A stretch of DNA of 64,000 nt from Asterias rubens. Taxonomy: Eukaryota; Echinodermata; Asteroidea; Forcipulatida; Asteriidae. This document shows, in pieces, positions 1-14,100 of this stretch. How positions within the stretch are numbered: the first letter of the stretch is position 1; the number at the start of each line of letters is the position of its first letter. The notes below the pieces were generated by a model. It did not search any database, had not been told where the DNA came from, and saw only the letters and a program-made list of their open reading frames with translations. A program made the translations under genes and the position numbers. The stretch spans positions 1,550,001-1,614,000 of the forward strand of contig NC_047073.1 in assembly GCF_902459465.1 (NCBI RefSeq), given 5' to 3'.

Positions 1-2759
1 CAGATTTACATAAAACTTACACGGCCTAATGATGATGATAGTAGAAAACATCCCTTGAAATATTTTTGTCTGAAATTTAATATTTGATGAGAAACAAATA
101 ATCCAAATTTGCGTTTGGAGTTTATCGCCCAGTGAGCGTTTCATGCGTTTTTTTTTTGGCATCGATGCAATGCAAAAGTTTGTAATCGGTTTTCCACTAT
201 ATTCTCTCGTGACTCAGATGGCCGATCTCAAACTTCTACATTTTTGTCAGTTTATGTGTATGGTGGATTACATAAAGTGCTTTCATTGCCAGCAACTGTT
301 TTGCTAGTAAAACCAATTCTGTAATGTTCATTTTAAAAGTCTGTCGATGTTGAAGAATCATGCTACCCTGGATCTGAAACTAATCTGAATACTTTGAACT
401 CTGGTGCTTGAACAAACAAAAATGTTTAAAACTATAGCAAGTAGGCCTAGACGTGTTTTCACTTAATACTCACTTTGTTTCTAGTCTGCGAAGAAAACTA
501 ACTGTATGTGATGTATGCAATTCAAGCGACAAACACAATTTTTTACAAACTAATGGCTTGCCCTCTGAAACATAACCTCTAAAATTAAGACGGTACTTTT
601 TTTGCGTTTCCAAAAGCAGGTTAAATTGGGCATGTTTTGTCTCTTTCATAATTGTGCACAGAAATAACACTATTTAATTTCCTAGAAGACTGAACATTTT
701 AACGTTGATTTTGATCTTTTAATTAGGCAAAGTATTGTTTGAAGGGCCACATTTTCTTAGTCAGTCTGCGCTCCATTTTGAAATACAACGGAGATTGAGA
801 AATGCAGCTGTTTATAGAACAAAAATTAAACCTACAGTACAAAACTTGCACTTGGCAAAACCTTTAATTGTAGTTTTTAAACTGATACAGTGTCAGTTTA
901 CAAACTAAAATTACAAGTTAAAAATTTTTCGTCCCAGTGAAAATTTTGTGCCATTTTTTGTGTGGATGGGTATCGACTAAATCAAACAAATAAATGTGGT
1001 TTTCATTGTTATTATTATTATATAGTCTGTTGCTCTTGTAAGTACGAAAATGCAAAGAGTAGGCTCTTGTAAGTACGAAAATGCAAAGAGTAAAATGGGT
1101 CTATAAATATAAGGTTTTTGCAATTTAAGCCCCTTTTTCCATCCCATGTCTTTTGGCAATTCAGCAAAATCAGTCAGGCAGTAATTTGCGATAAACCTTA
1201 AATAAATATTTGTATAGAAGGGAGAAACATCAAACACCTTCTGTATGGCGCAACCACTTTTTCACTCATTTTTACAAAAAGGGATATCTCATTGAGGTAA
1301 ATATTATTATTTCATATCGAATGAAAAAGTCGTGGCGCCATGCGGAAAATTTTCCCAAAACAGTGCCTGCCTGGGCAAATGGAAGTGCTATAGACAAATT
1401 GGCATGCTAACGGAGGAATAACCCCATGATCTACTCTACTCTAAAGAATAGCACTACCATTTTGTCTACACTGTACATAGAGTTCCTATCTACGCACAGT
1501 ATAGTATCACGTACAGCATGTACATGTAGGTAAAAATGTAGAAGTTTACAAATTTGCTGCCAATAATGTGTATCAATTGTGGTTTGTTGTCTACGGAGGA
1601 TGGTAGTAAGGGAAAATGTTGACGAGTACATGCAGTTGATGTTGTAAGGCCACATGACACACAAAGTCCGAGCTCCTGCATACGTGCTAACTCCAAGGTT
1701 TCGATGTAGAATAATTTAAATAATGTGACCGGAGAAAAATCACAAAATGTAAAAATGCCGGCTAGCTAGCCATTTTGTTGTTTACTTACCTCACGTTACA
1801 ATTGGAAACTGTTCACTGGGTGTGAAAGTGTCACCGCTCTCTTTTGTGTTTGTGACAACAGCAAATAGTGAATGTAAAATATCGAATAAAAGTCGAACTT
1901 TGAAGAACAAAAATGAAGGCAGACGGTAGTCTCTCTCACCACACTTTTTGTACCACAGCTGAGAAAAATGCCCACACTTCAGGACAACGTCCGGAACATT
2001 AACACGAAGCGACTTGGTGTGACGTCAGCGATTCGCAGAAGAGGTCAATACAAAGACTGGTTTCCAGGCGCAGACTGTACGTTGTAGCCAAGGAGGAAGA
2101 GGAGGGAACCAGATCATTCCTGCCAACAATTCGGGCTTGTTGACAGTTTCTAGCATTTTGATTGGTTAGTCGGGACAGCGCCCACAAGAATTGCATCATC
2201 ATTCTTCAGTCTGCTTTATTTATGACGGTTGGTTTTCCTGCTTACTAACTATGTTATTCGATTTACACTGAAATTTAAAAGTGACGTGGTTCCAATGTTC
2301 ACACCAGTGCCCACTCGGTTGGAGTGTCCATGTCTTAGTCAGGGGTTCGTGTGAAGGAGATTCTGCCCCCCCCCCCCAACTGTGTACCAGAGGATATTGG
2401 GCAATACGGCTCTGCTGTGTACAGTGTGATGGCGCCCTCTTTTGATGCATCCACCTTTAGACCACGCGATTTCGGACAAAATCTCCGGTGGGACACTGGT
2501 CCATGGGACGCAGCTTAGTTGGCAGGGGTAGAACACTCAAATCGATATATAATAGTCTTTCGCTCCGAAAAATGCGGCAATTTAGGATTTTAGTGCAATT
2601 TCGTTTTAACTTTTAAAGTTGTCAGGGAGATCAAAAAAGGTTCTTATGAGCAACTCATTTGATAGCTTCAAAGACACCTCGACCATAAGCACTTCAATTA
2701 ACCCATCCCATCCACACAATGCGCACACTGGTGTGATACGTGTCTTTGAACATTTTGTT

Positions 2760-3295
2760 GCCGGTGTCAGATGCAATTGTGTCCGCCATGCAATACTGTC
2801 CGCTCCGGACATGCAAGCGTGTCCGGGGCTATGCAAAAACCGTCCGGTGGACATACATAGGCTGTACATGATGTGGCGCGTGTAAGCGAGCGTGCCTGTA
2901 CTGAACCTATACGTACTGCAACATGAATATTCACGTATTATTATTGCAGCGAATACCCAACGGCCGAACATTTCTCATGTCATTCATGACATGCACTTAG
3001 TCTGCCTTAGTCTTCCTTCATGGTTAGCTTGTTGTAAAAAGAAATGGCAAACGTGTTCCGTCGACCAAATCATGGAGGAATATTCCTCCATGACCAAATT
3101 AACTGCAAGGACGGTCCGGTTTCAACGGGGCGGACACAACTGCATATGCAAATGTGTGACACAAATTATTGCATTATGCAGCAGCGTCCGGGCGGACACG
3201 ATTGCAAATGCAAAACCGTCCGGCGGACATTTTTGCATATGCAATAATGTCCTCCGGATAGTATTGCATAGAGGACATAATTGCATGCTATACCG
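2760..3295. repeat. Cluster of GTCCGG/CGGACA and TGCATATGCAA motifs
   Basis: Motifs of the form GTCC(G)GGCGGACA alternate with TTGCATATGCAA-like words every ~30-40 bp, most clearly at 3110-3290. Both parts are near-palindromic. The copies are too diverged to call a clean tandem repeat. Function is unknown. Confidence 0.5.
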
Positions 3296-3577
3296 GCTCA
3301 ACTATACAGAACAGATACAGAATACAGATTGATGAGTGGCATTATAATTACAATGAGTTATCAATAGAGGGCGGTATATAAGATGAGTGGTGTACTCAGA
3401 GACGGGGGGGGGGGGGTATTCCAAACCCGTTTTCGTGACTCGCGGAGCACAAACGGTCTATACTTTGATTTTTGTGATTGCACCAATTCAGAAGAATGTT
3501 AACACAAACTCTACATAACCAACAAATCATTGTTTTGTTGACACAACAAATATTTTATTAAGTTTACCTGTCTTCTT

Positions 3578-4089
3578 TCGACGAGACACTTATGCAGCAT
3601 AATTTAAAGCATGTATAAAAAAGACAACATTTTGAAAACTAATTAAAAGAACCGTTGATAATATCCTACCAACTAAACAATGAACACAATGGGCCCATTT
3701 AAATTTTCTAATCAAGTTTATCACATTATTGCAAAAAGAAATAAAAAATGTACATGTAAACGGTTTATGTTTCAACAGCTCTCCATCGCTCATCCAATTT
3801 ATAGCATAAACACTTAAAAGTGTTTATGCTATTTCGACGAGACACTTATGCAGCATAATTTAAAGCATGTATAAAAAAGACAACATTTTGAAAACTAATT
3901 AAAAGAACCGTTGATAATATCCTACCAACTAAACAATGAACACAATGGGCCCATTTAAATTTTCTAATCAAGTTTATCACATTATTGCAAAAAGAAATAA
4001 AAAATGTACATGTAAACGGTTTATGTTTCAACAGCTCTCCATCGCTCATCCAATTTATAGCATAAACACTTAAAAGTGTTTATGCTGTA
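3578..4089 (+). repeat. Perfect 256-bp tandem duplication with a terminal palindrome
   Basis: The segment from TTTCGACGAGACACTTATGC repeats at an offset of 256 bp with no difference I could see. Each copy ends in a hairpin with arms AGCATAAACACTT and AAGTGTTTATGCT (3803-3830 and 4059-4086). No gene is in it; the 67-codon minus frames in both copies are AT-rich and unsupported. Confidence 0.9.
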
Positions 4090-4689
4090 ACAATTGATTT
4101 GAGTAATTACAAATAATGTCCACTTGGTGCCTTTAAAGGCTTAGGCTATGTATCTATCTAAAAAGATTGTACGATCACCAACGCCCCTGGAAATGGTCAA
4201 AATAATTATATTTCCAGAGCCGCTACAACCTATCTGAAAAATGGCTAAAGCATTTCATATCCTTTCATTGAATTACCGCTAATAAATTTTCTAAATTATT
4301 TCCCACCACGAACAAATAAAAAAAAACGACAAATTAAATATAAAGCAGAGTATTGTCTCAAATAAACTCACGATTATATGCCAATTATTTCAACAAAGCT
4401 AAATATACATATTTTGGCATAGAGTGCTATAACAAAAAATGTACTTTCTTTGTCTGCAAACCATAGGCTCAGTGTAAAACACATTTTGAGTTTTTATTTG
4501 CACTAAGAAGAGCACGAAGAGCATAACGTTTTTTAGCTAGTATGCAGATCCATATTAATGAATATCTCTAAAGTCGCTTTCAGACGGGCACGTCAGAGTT
4601 GCTCCGAACCAAATAGATTTGTCTAGGTCGACCCAAGTTTCAGACAGGCGAACTTAACATAGGCCTATGGTTTACATTGGCTCGAATCA

Positions 4690-5030
4690 TGGCAAAATTG
4701 ACGTCTGAAACCAAAGTGCTCCATAGAGTCGTTCCGAATGACTGCAACAGTCGACCTTTCGACTTCTATCGTATCCAGTCGCTCCTAAACTAACATAGTA
4801 ATGGCTCGGTTCATCACAAGATCGACGTCTATAAAACCAAGGCGCTCCAGAGTCGTTCCGAACGACTGCAACAATAGATCTTTCTATTTCTAGCGCGTCT
4901 AGTCGCTCCTTACTTTTATACCATTTACATTGGCTTGGCTCAAGACAAAGTTCTAAGTCTGAAACCAATGTGCTTCAGAGTCATTCCAAACGACTGCAAC
5001 AGTCGATCTTTCGATGTCGAACTTTTCATG
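4690..5030. repeat. Diverged ~125-bp triplication
   Basis: Three copies start near 4698, 4821 and 4951. Each has a GACGTCTGAAACCAA-like word, then AGAGTCGTTCCGAA and GACTGCAACAGTCGA. They lie just past the SRCR 3' end, possibly overlapping its 3' UTR. Confidence 0.65.
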
Positions 5031-5033
5031 TAT

Positions 5034-5039
5034 TTTATT
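5034..5039 (-). terminator. Candidate polyadenylation signal of the SRCR gene
   Basis: AATAAA on the minus strand, about 105 nt past the SRCR stop codon and the first such hexamer downstream. Confidence 0.35.
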
Positions 5040-5143
5040 CACAGAGTTTGGTTTAGTGTGGCTCTGAAGCGCCAGTCTGAAACGGGTGATTCTAGTTAAG
5101 TTTTATCAAAAGTACAAACTGACTCAGCTGACAGCTCAGTGAA

Positions 5144-8100
5144 TCACACTTTATCTTCCATAGGTAAGGCAGTATGATATGTTGCTTTGGTATGACGGCC
5201 GTATTTCTGGTAGACGAGTACTGTGATAAATGCGATGAGCATTATCAGGAGCATAATGATCAGTATTATCAAAATCCACAAACCAGTTGACATATCTGAA
5301 AGTAACAATACAAATAATAAACATAAAATATCTGTGCATTATGTTGACTGTGCTATTTCTTTATTTATTTATTTGGTTATCTAATTTACTCAGGGTGAGC
5401 CAAATCAGTATAGACGATGTGACCTGTTTCCTGCAGGCATGATTTGTACACAGCTCAATGGAAGAAAACATATAATCTTCTATTTTATGGAGACTGCACT
5501 CTGTCTAATTCCTATCAATTTTTCATATGATGATAGGGGGGGGGGTACATCTCGAAACTTGACCAGCTTGTACTTTCATAACTCTTGGTTTTATGTGGAA
5601 ATTATGACACAAAATGTCAACTTTCCAATAGGACCAGTGTTAGTATATTGCCTGCCAGTATACTGAAAGAATGTACAAGGTCACACTTATTGTAAACAAA
5701 GTTCACATGGTCTATAAAGAACTGGTTTCCATTTTGGCCCTGCATAAAATTATTAAAGTTCAGAACAAACATGTCAACTTGTGCTCCATTCCCACGAAAC
5801 ATTCGCTGCGAAAGCAGCACCGTGTGACTTTAAAATTCCCTTAGCATTCGCATTCGCAGGAAGTATGAACCCGGCTTTAAACATAATTATTTTTTATGCA
5901 AAAAACACCGTGCGCTACCAACAAAAACAATTTTAATGGCAGATTATTATGTTCGAATAGTGCAGTTGTGTCAACCAATAACTCTAGTTAAGAATGTATA
6001 CTTTACCAATATCATCTCCTTTTGAGAATGGTTTCTTGGGCTTTGTTCCATTTTCTCCGATGGCTTCATTGCTGCCTTCATCACCACCTGGAAAAAAAAT
6101 TTTTATTGTTGTGGAAAAAAAAATCAAAATTAGTAGTGAATTTCCAAGTGCTTACTTCAACATGTTTTAATATTCAGATAGTATTGTCATTTAGGCACTG
6201 GACACCTTTGGTAATTTTCAACGACCTGTATTCTCACTTTAATTTCTCACTTCTCATTTTAAAAGTATTTCATGGCTTACCTTCTTCTTCATGCGAGCCA
6301 TCCATGGTGTCTGGGCTTGATGATTCATTACTGCACTTGATTCCAACATCGCTCAGATGAGTGCAGTCAGTGATACCCCAACCATCATGCGCGCAATCAA
6401 CAAGTCTGTCCTCCCCGCCAGTACATACAACCTCATCTAGCACGATGGCACCGAGTGTTTCGTCAGTTACGACTCGGTAGTGAGGGAGTGTTGGGTCAGA
6501 AGACTGGTATCCTAGCTGTTTACACGCTACGTCACTGTTTAGGGCATTCCAATTGTGACCACAAACTGTTCCCCAAATTCCTTGATAATACAATTCCAGT
6601 CGTCCTTCAAGAGCCGAATCACCATCTACCAGTCTGACAGAGCCATCTTTAGACATACGAAGAAGAAATAAAAATGAAAATGAAGAGATTGGTCAACGTC
6701 TTAGAAACCGGTTTTGTTCCAAACTAAAAGTCTACTGATTTTGACATAGGGGCAGTCATTTGAGATATTACTTAAAAGTAATAAACATTCTGGATGTCGT
6801 TTATAGCATTTCTGTGTAGTGTTTGTTTACAAGGGGTGTTTGGGTGTATTTTTTTTTTCTTTTTTTTTTTTTTTGGTTTGTTCTTCTTCTTCTTCTTCTT
6901 ATTTTTTTTTTAGTTTTATTTTGTATTTTGAAAAAGCCATCTTAAACAATACGAACAAAGAAGACAAGGTTGGTCAGTGTCTCAGGAACCAGTTTTGTTT
7001 CAATCCGAAAGCTTACTGTATGTCATAATACCAACGTCAACCATGTGTTTAAAGGTCTATGTTCGTCGACTCACCTGGTATAGCGCCCTCTGGTGTTGGT
7101 GCCGTACAAACTACGCTCGCATATCCGGATTGGTTGTAGCTCTTATCAACCCAGCTGCCATGACTACACATCACTAGTTCTGGTTCTGTGCCATCACACG
7201 ATACGTCATCAAGGAGCACAGTCTTCGTAGTCTCACCATAGAATGACCGTGGTAAGGCACTCTCTGCAGATATGAATCCTAGCTGTCGACACACTACAGC
7301 GGCCGCCTCCGAAGTCCATCCTTGGTCACATACAGTTCCCCACCTGCCGTGATATTTGACTTCTACACGGCCGTGATGTGGGTACTCACCCCCATCTAGA
7401 CGAACTCTGCCATCTGTTTGTGATTGTTAATATGATAATAACTTGTATAAGGCGAGAAATTGCCAAAGGATATCCACAAGGCAGTCAGGTCTTTGAGAGG
7501 GCAAGGCCATTTTCATTTTGAAAAGGTCACTTCCACGGGAAAATCATAAAGTCAATGTGAAACTTTCGAAGGGACAACAAGGCCAAGACAAGAGCAACGG
7601 AGGCCAAGCCCTCCGTGGCCTGCGTGAATTGCCATGCCTGGGAAACTGAGAAAAACGGGGAAACAAGACAGTACAAAGACGCTGTGTACCAGTCAGACTA
7701 GAGGAAAAGGTGGGTCATGAGAGCCATGACACTTTTACAGTTTCTGGTTTGGGTGGATAGATTATTTCATAATCGGGGAGCGGCAGTGGAAAAAGACCTT
7801 GTCACCTGCAAGTATGAGCAACATTCAAAAAGTCATCATAAATCATGGTCCTATAAGTTAGGACAATGGGATTTTTAAAAAACTTAAGGCTAGTCCTCGT
7901 TAGGACGAGTAGACGTCCCAACTCGAGATAAAACTAATCGTAGTACTTATGAAATCCACCTCAGCTTTTGAATTAACGAAAAGTACATACCGTCTTTATA
8001 CGCAGTGGGTATAGGGTTATAAGGTGTGCCGCAAATGACCCCTACATCATCCGAATGGTCGCAAGTGCCACTCCGCCATTGATGTTGACAATCTTCTAAT

Positions 8101-11100
8101 CGTTGTTCTGAACCTATACATTCGATACTGCCTAAAAACACAGGAATTGTGTAATCGCCGAAATAAGACGACGGTAGTGACGTACGGACTCTTTTGTAGC
8201 CGAGCTGTCTGCATACAACAGAAGCATCATTGATGTTCCAGTCATCATCGCAAACCGTACCCCAGACGCCTTGATAAGAAATCTGTACTTGGCCACTCTG
8301 AGATCCTCGCCCGTCCACCAATCGAAGTGAACCATCTGGGAAAAAAATGGCATAAGTTACCCACACAGAAGTAGCGACTTATCAACGGATAAATGTATTG
8401 TATTGGGATTTTTTATAGCGGTTTAAAGGCACTGGACACATTTGGTATAAATTACTCAAAATAAATGTTAGCATTTAAATACAAACATTTACCTTCTGGT
8501 GTGGAGTAGGTTTTGCAGTTTAAAGTGAGGTCATCAGAGTGGTCGCAGTCATTGTCACCCCATGGTCCATGACTACAAAGCGCCAATTTGGACTCGGTGC
8601 CGACGCATTTGACGTCATCCAGGTGTATTGGGCTAGATGAGCGTCCGAATTCAAACTCAGGAGGTGCAGGGGTATCGGCAGCTGATATGTAACCGAGTTG
8701 CCTGCAGATGACGTCAGCTGTTGCGTTGTCGAGTCCTTTTTGGCAGATTGTTCCCCATTGACCGAGGTAGTACACTTCGACACGACCAATATTCGTCCTA
8801 GTGCCGCCAGTCAGGCGCACTGCACCATCTGAATACAAAAAGAAAAATGTATTTTATGCGTCTACAAAATTTTGAACTTGTTCTCAAATAAGAAATCATA
8901 TCATTTGTATGTCTCTCCATCAGCCAAGAAAAAAGGTAAACTGCCTCTCGACTGGCTGTTATTTGCCCAATCACAACGCCTCATTCAATGCACATGACCT
9001 AGTAACGCCCTGTCATTAGGAACTCTTAAAGGGAGATGTACTCAAAATTTAAGTTCAACAATGTATCAGCATTATTTCGTTCCCCCGAAATCATTTCGTT
9101 ATCAAAACATATCATGTTGTTCTCTTGCAATCATGTCATCTCTATACCCAGCCCGGTGCAGACTTCCTGCGAATGCAAATTCGATACGAATATTGACGTC
9201 ACTTCGCTGCGAATATTTGGCAGAAGTTGAGCACAAAGCTCAACTCTTCGGACCATTTTGTAAAACAGCCGTTGTGCTGATATTTGTACCCTGTTTAAAT
9301 TTTAACAGCCGTTGTGCTGATATTTGTACCTTGTTTAAAATATTTTGAAATAAATAAATAAATAAATCTCTGCACCCTCTCAAAAAGTGACTGTTATCTT
9401 TCATGCCACAAACTAATGAATTTTGCTCTCATAAATCAACCTCTTTCTGAAAAATATAAGAAAACTTCAACCAAAACCAATTTAATATCTTCCCGTCATA
9501 ATACCTGTTGTGGGTGCTGGGGACAGTGATATGGGATCACCTTCCACGCTACACACGGCACCAGCATCGTGTGAATGATCGCATGTGGTTAGTGGTATCG
9601 ACCACCCGTCATGACTGCAAGCTGCTATACTATTCTCATATCCACCACAGTTGAGACCATCGAGTCGCATTGGCCCTGAACCCTGCCCGTAGTATGCGTC
9701 TGGTTTCGCTTCGACTGCACCGCTGTAGCCGAGTTGATTGCAAAGCACAATTGCTGCGCTCAGGGTCCAGAATTCATCGCAGACGGTTCCCCAGACTCCT
9801 TGGTAGTAAACCTCTACACGACCCTCGTAAGCTTGGTACCCGTCTACGAGACGCACGCTGCCATCTGTAAAAGAGTAATGACGTCTGTTCATAATTGAAT
9901 ATACCTTTGATTAATTTCAAAGGCTATGAAACTCAACGCCACTATTGGTAATTACTCAAAATAATTATTAGCATAAAAACTTTCTTGGTGACAAGTAATG
10001 GGGAGACGTTGGTGGTATGAAACATTGTGAGAAACGGCTCCCTTTGAAGTGCCATAGTTTTCGAGAAAGAAGTAATTTTCCACGAATTTGATTTCGAGAC
10101 CTCAGATTTACTAGAACTTGAGGTCTCGAAATCAACCATCTAAACGCACACAACTTCCTGTGACAAAAGGGTGTTTTTTTCTTTCATTATTATCTCGCAA
10201 GTTCGATGACCGATTTCACAGGTTAGTCATTTTATGCTTATGTTGATATACACCAACTGTGAAGGCTAGTCTTTGACAATTACCAATAGTGTCAAGACAC
10301 TGGACAAGTCAGTTTCACTTTGTACAAAAAAAGTTACTTTCTTAAGATTACGAAATAGGATATAAACATATTGCACTGCAGACATCATTAAAGGCACTTG
10401 ACACCTTTGGTAATTGCCAGAGACCAGTATTCTCAGCTTATCCCAACACATGCATAAAATGACAAACCTGGGAACATTTTGGCTGACATGAAAGTTGTAA
10501 GAGAGAGTGAAAGAAAGAAATACCCTTCACAATGTGTATGCTTTCAGATGCACAGTGAAAGGCCCCAGTTGTAGTCTTATTATTTGAATGAGAAAACCAA
10601 GTTTCAAGACCTTATAATATTTAGTTCTAGAGAACAATTTTGCAATAAGAATAACGATAAGCCTACATATTAAGTAAATACCATTCCTTTTGCCTGGATG
10701 AATACCGTATATAAAATGACTTATATCTGGGTGCACTTAACCTAATAGCTCTAAACCAGTCTTCTAAAATCAACAAGTCTATGTTTACCCCCACAGCTAA
10801 TTCATTCAATTCATCCCCCATGCAAGAAGGATCGTGTCATCAGCAAATCAAACAGGCTTATGGCATAATGCACGGTTTTCAACAATAGGCCTACCCAGAC
10901 CTAACGCCATCATACATTGTGGGCTTGTGCTTATGCCACTTACGTTTTTTTTAATTAAAGAGAAAACTAGATAAACCTTTAAAAGTTTGACTACTTAAAA
11001 CTATGGGCCTAGTTAATTAAACAAAGAACAGGGGCTCAAATATTCCTGTATAATAGCTGGGCATGTAAAGAAGTCAGTTCATGTAAATTTATGCGAAATT

Positions 11101-14100
11101 CACATTAAAGTATTTTTAATATATCTATATTTCTTGAACGGTGGTGTGAATATAAAAACCGGTACTCTGACTGACACGCCCATAACGTCGTGACGGTGCA
11201 GTCCGTTGCCCGTTTAAATACGGACACGTTTGCTTGGTACTTGTCAAAACCAGTATTACCACAGTATTATACTGTTTTACAGAAGATAATAAACGCAGAC
11301 AGAGCAAAGTTATAGCCAAGAGCAAAGAGAGAAAAAACATCAGTTTAACTGCCTTAAAGACACTGGACACTGTTGGTAATTGTCAAAGACCAGTCTTCTC
11401 TCTTGGTGTATCTCAACATATGCATAAAATAACAAACCTGTGAAAATTTGAGCTCAATTGGTCGTCGAAGTTGCGAGAAAAATACCCTTGTCACGCGAAG
11501 TTGTGTGCTTTCATATGCTTAGTTTCGAGACCTTAAGTTCTACTAAATCAAATTCGTGGGAAATTACTTCTTTCACGAAAACTACGTTACTTCAGAGGGA
11601 GCCATTTCTCACAATGTTTTATACTATCAACAGCTCCCCATTACTCGTTATATACCAAGTAAAGCTTTATGCAAATTATTTTGAGTAATTACCAATAGTG
11701 TCCACTGCTTTAAAGTTAACATGACAAAAAAAGTAACTATCTTGCTCTTCGAAACGCTTACCTTTCAAATTAAATAAAATACACTCTAGAAAAGTTACTA
11801 AATAACAAATACCAGCATTAAACATAAACGTATGTACATCAGATAACCATCTGTTTTGTACTGTGTTGTTATTAAGTTGTTAAATTTTATGAGTAACTTG
11901 ACTGAAACTCTAGACTCCACCGAATAAAAATACATACCTGGAAGTAGCGATACACCAGCCGCTGACGATGTGGGCGATAACCCTGCAAAGAAACACAATA
12001 GAGAATTCAGATCAGAGGAAATCATGCATGATCGTCAATGTAAACTAAACAAGATGCACTAAATTCTACAAATATTGATCCTTGATGGAGCTCAGTTTTT
12101 TTAACAGACATGTTTTATAGTAAAATAATTTCTCACTGAAATAATTGAATTAAATTCGAGACCTCAGCTTATATCTCGAATTCAAGCATCTGAAAGCACA
12201 CAACCTATGCAGCAAGGGTGTTTTTTCTTTCCTTACTCTCTCGCAACTTCGACGACCAATAGTTCAAATTTCCACAGGTTTGTTATTTATGCAAATGTTG
12301 AGATACACCAAGTGAAAAGACTGGTCTTTGGCTTTAACCGATTGGTGTCCATGCCTTTAAATACAAGTTTACTTTAATTGGGTCTGGCAGAGACATTATA
12401 CATTCAGCGGCGTGTAATGACTCAATATTCTTCTTCTTTTTCTTTATTTTCTTCAATCAGAAAAAAATGTTGCCCAGACTGATGTGGAACGTTGATGGAT
12501 TACACACATGGTCACGTTGACATACTACAACATGGAATGCAGCAAGCCTGTGCAATAAAAACCTGTTTAACATCCACCATATATTACTGACATATTGTAT
12601 GATTGTGTATATATCGAACAAAATTTCCCGGATTTGTTGTGGTACAGTTAACTCGGTCACCAGTTAGACAGAATCTTTCCGAGACTTGTTAAAATCAGAG
12701 AAATGTCTTTGCAAAAATGTTTCAAGGCAGTGGATGAAACACAAACAACAAGCCCGACGTGTAGCCGCCACCATTGTATAGAGGGCACTTTCCATTCGTT
12801 CATTTTGTTCACTTCATTAACCAGACACGTCTCAAAAATAACATTACTGGATACCGAGTTTGCTGCATATTGCTTCTAGATCAATAAAGCACAGCTGCCT
12901 AGCAACAGCCCCAGTATTTTTTGTAAAGATTGTTCTTTAAAGCTTAAACACAAACCTTTTTCTTGTGATTTTCTCTTGATGGGATTTTTTTTGGAGCTGA
13001 ACGATTAGACTGCATGCAGATCTACCTAATTTTGTAACTTTTAAATAATCAGTCACAAAAGGGACTGGACACTATTGGCAATAATTTGTATATACCAGTA
13101 TTCTCACTTGGTGTATCCCAAAATATATACACAAAATAACAAGTCTGTAAAAATTTGGACTCAATATTTGACATCGCAGTTGCAAGAGAATAATGAAAGA
13201 AAAGGCACCATTGTTGCGTTAATTTGTGTGCTTTTAGATGCCTATAAAGGCCTCAGGCCTGGAGTCTTTTAATATTTGATTGATAATTATTTACCTCCTT
13301 CTCAAACTACGTTACTTTAGGGGGAACCGTTTTTCACAATGTTTTATACTATCAACAGCTCTCCATTGCTCGATACCAAGTAAGTTTTGTTGTATCTCAA
13401 GATCAAAATCGACAAACCTGTGAAAATTTGAATTTGGTTGTCGAAGTTGCGAGACTAACAATGGAAGAAAAAACACCCTTGTCACAACGAAGTTGTGTGC
13501 TTTCATGCTTGATTTCTATATCTTAGTGAGAAATCTATATTTTAGTGAGAAATTACTTCTTTCTCAAAAAAACTACGTTACTTCAGACGGAGCCGCTTCT
13601 CACAATGTTTTATACTATCAACAGCTCCCCATTGCTTGTTACCAAGTGGTTACAACAACTATTTTGAGTAATTACCAATAGTGTCCAGTGCCTTTAACAA
13701 TATAAAATCATTGTATTTGTCTTAGCAAAAGCAAGGACATCGGTATCACTTTATACAGGCGTTGGAAGATTTCATTCTTGTTTTGAACAGCTCCGTCTGT
13801 TTAGCATTAAAGGTATACTGTTTCATCAACAAGGCATTTTCAATTTAAAGGCACTCGAAACTATTGGTAACTACTCAAATAATGACAATACATTGTGAGA
13901 AACGGCTCGCTTTTACGTAGTTTTTGAGTAATTTCTCAGTCACTCAAATATTGAACGACTTTAGGCATTAATCCTTTTTTAAGGCATCTGAAAGCACACA
14001 ACTTTACAACAAGGGTGTCTTTTCTTTCATTGTTCTCTTGTAACCTCGATGACAATTGAGTCAACATTTTTACAGATTTGCTATTTAATGCATTATGTGC

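Larger units (their letters stand above)
1..5100. other. Gene-free stretch with diverged repeats
   Basis: I see no exon with family similarity or convincing splice phases here. Short open frames are scattered and AT-rich. Contents are an element fragment at the left edge (1-330) resembling 52270-52440 and 63000-63110, a 31-bp direct duplication (1032-1092), a C tract near 2350, a G tract near 3405, a CG-rich motif cluster (2760-3290), a 256-bp direct duplication (3578-4089) and a diverged ~125-bp triplication (4690-5030). Confidence 0.6.

Noticed and set aside
3590..4049. Two identical 67-codon minus frames
   Set aside because: They exist only because of the 256-bp duplication; composition is AT-rich and there is no homology signal.
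9036..9348. Plus-strand frames near 9.1-9.3 kb
   Set aside because: They lie in an SRCR intron over repeat fragments with no conserved domain.
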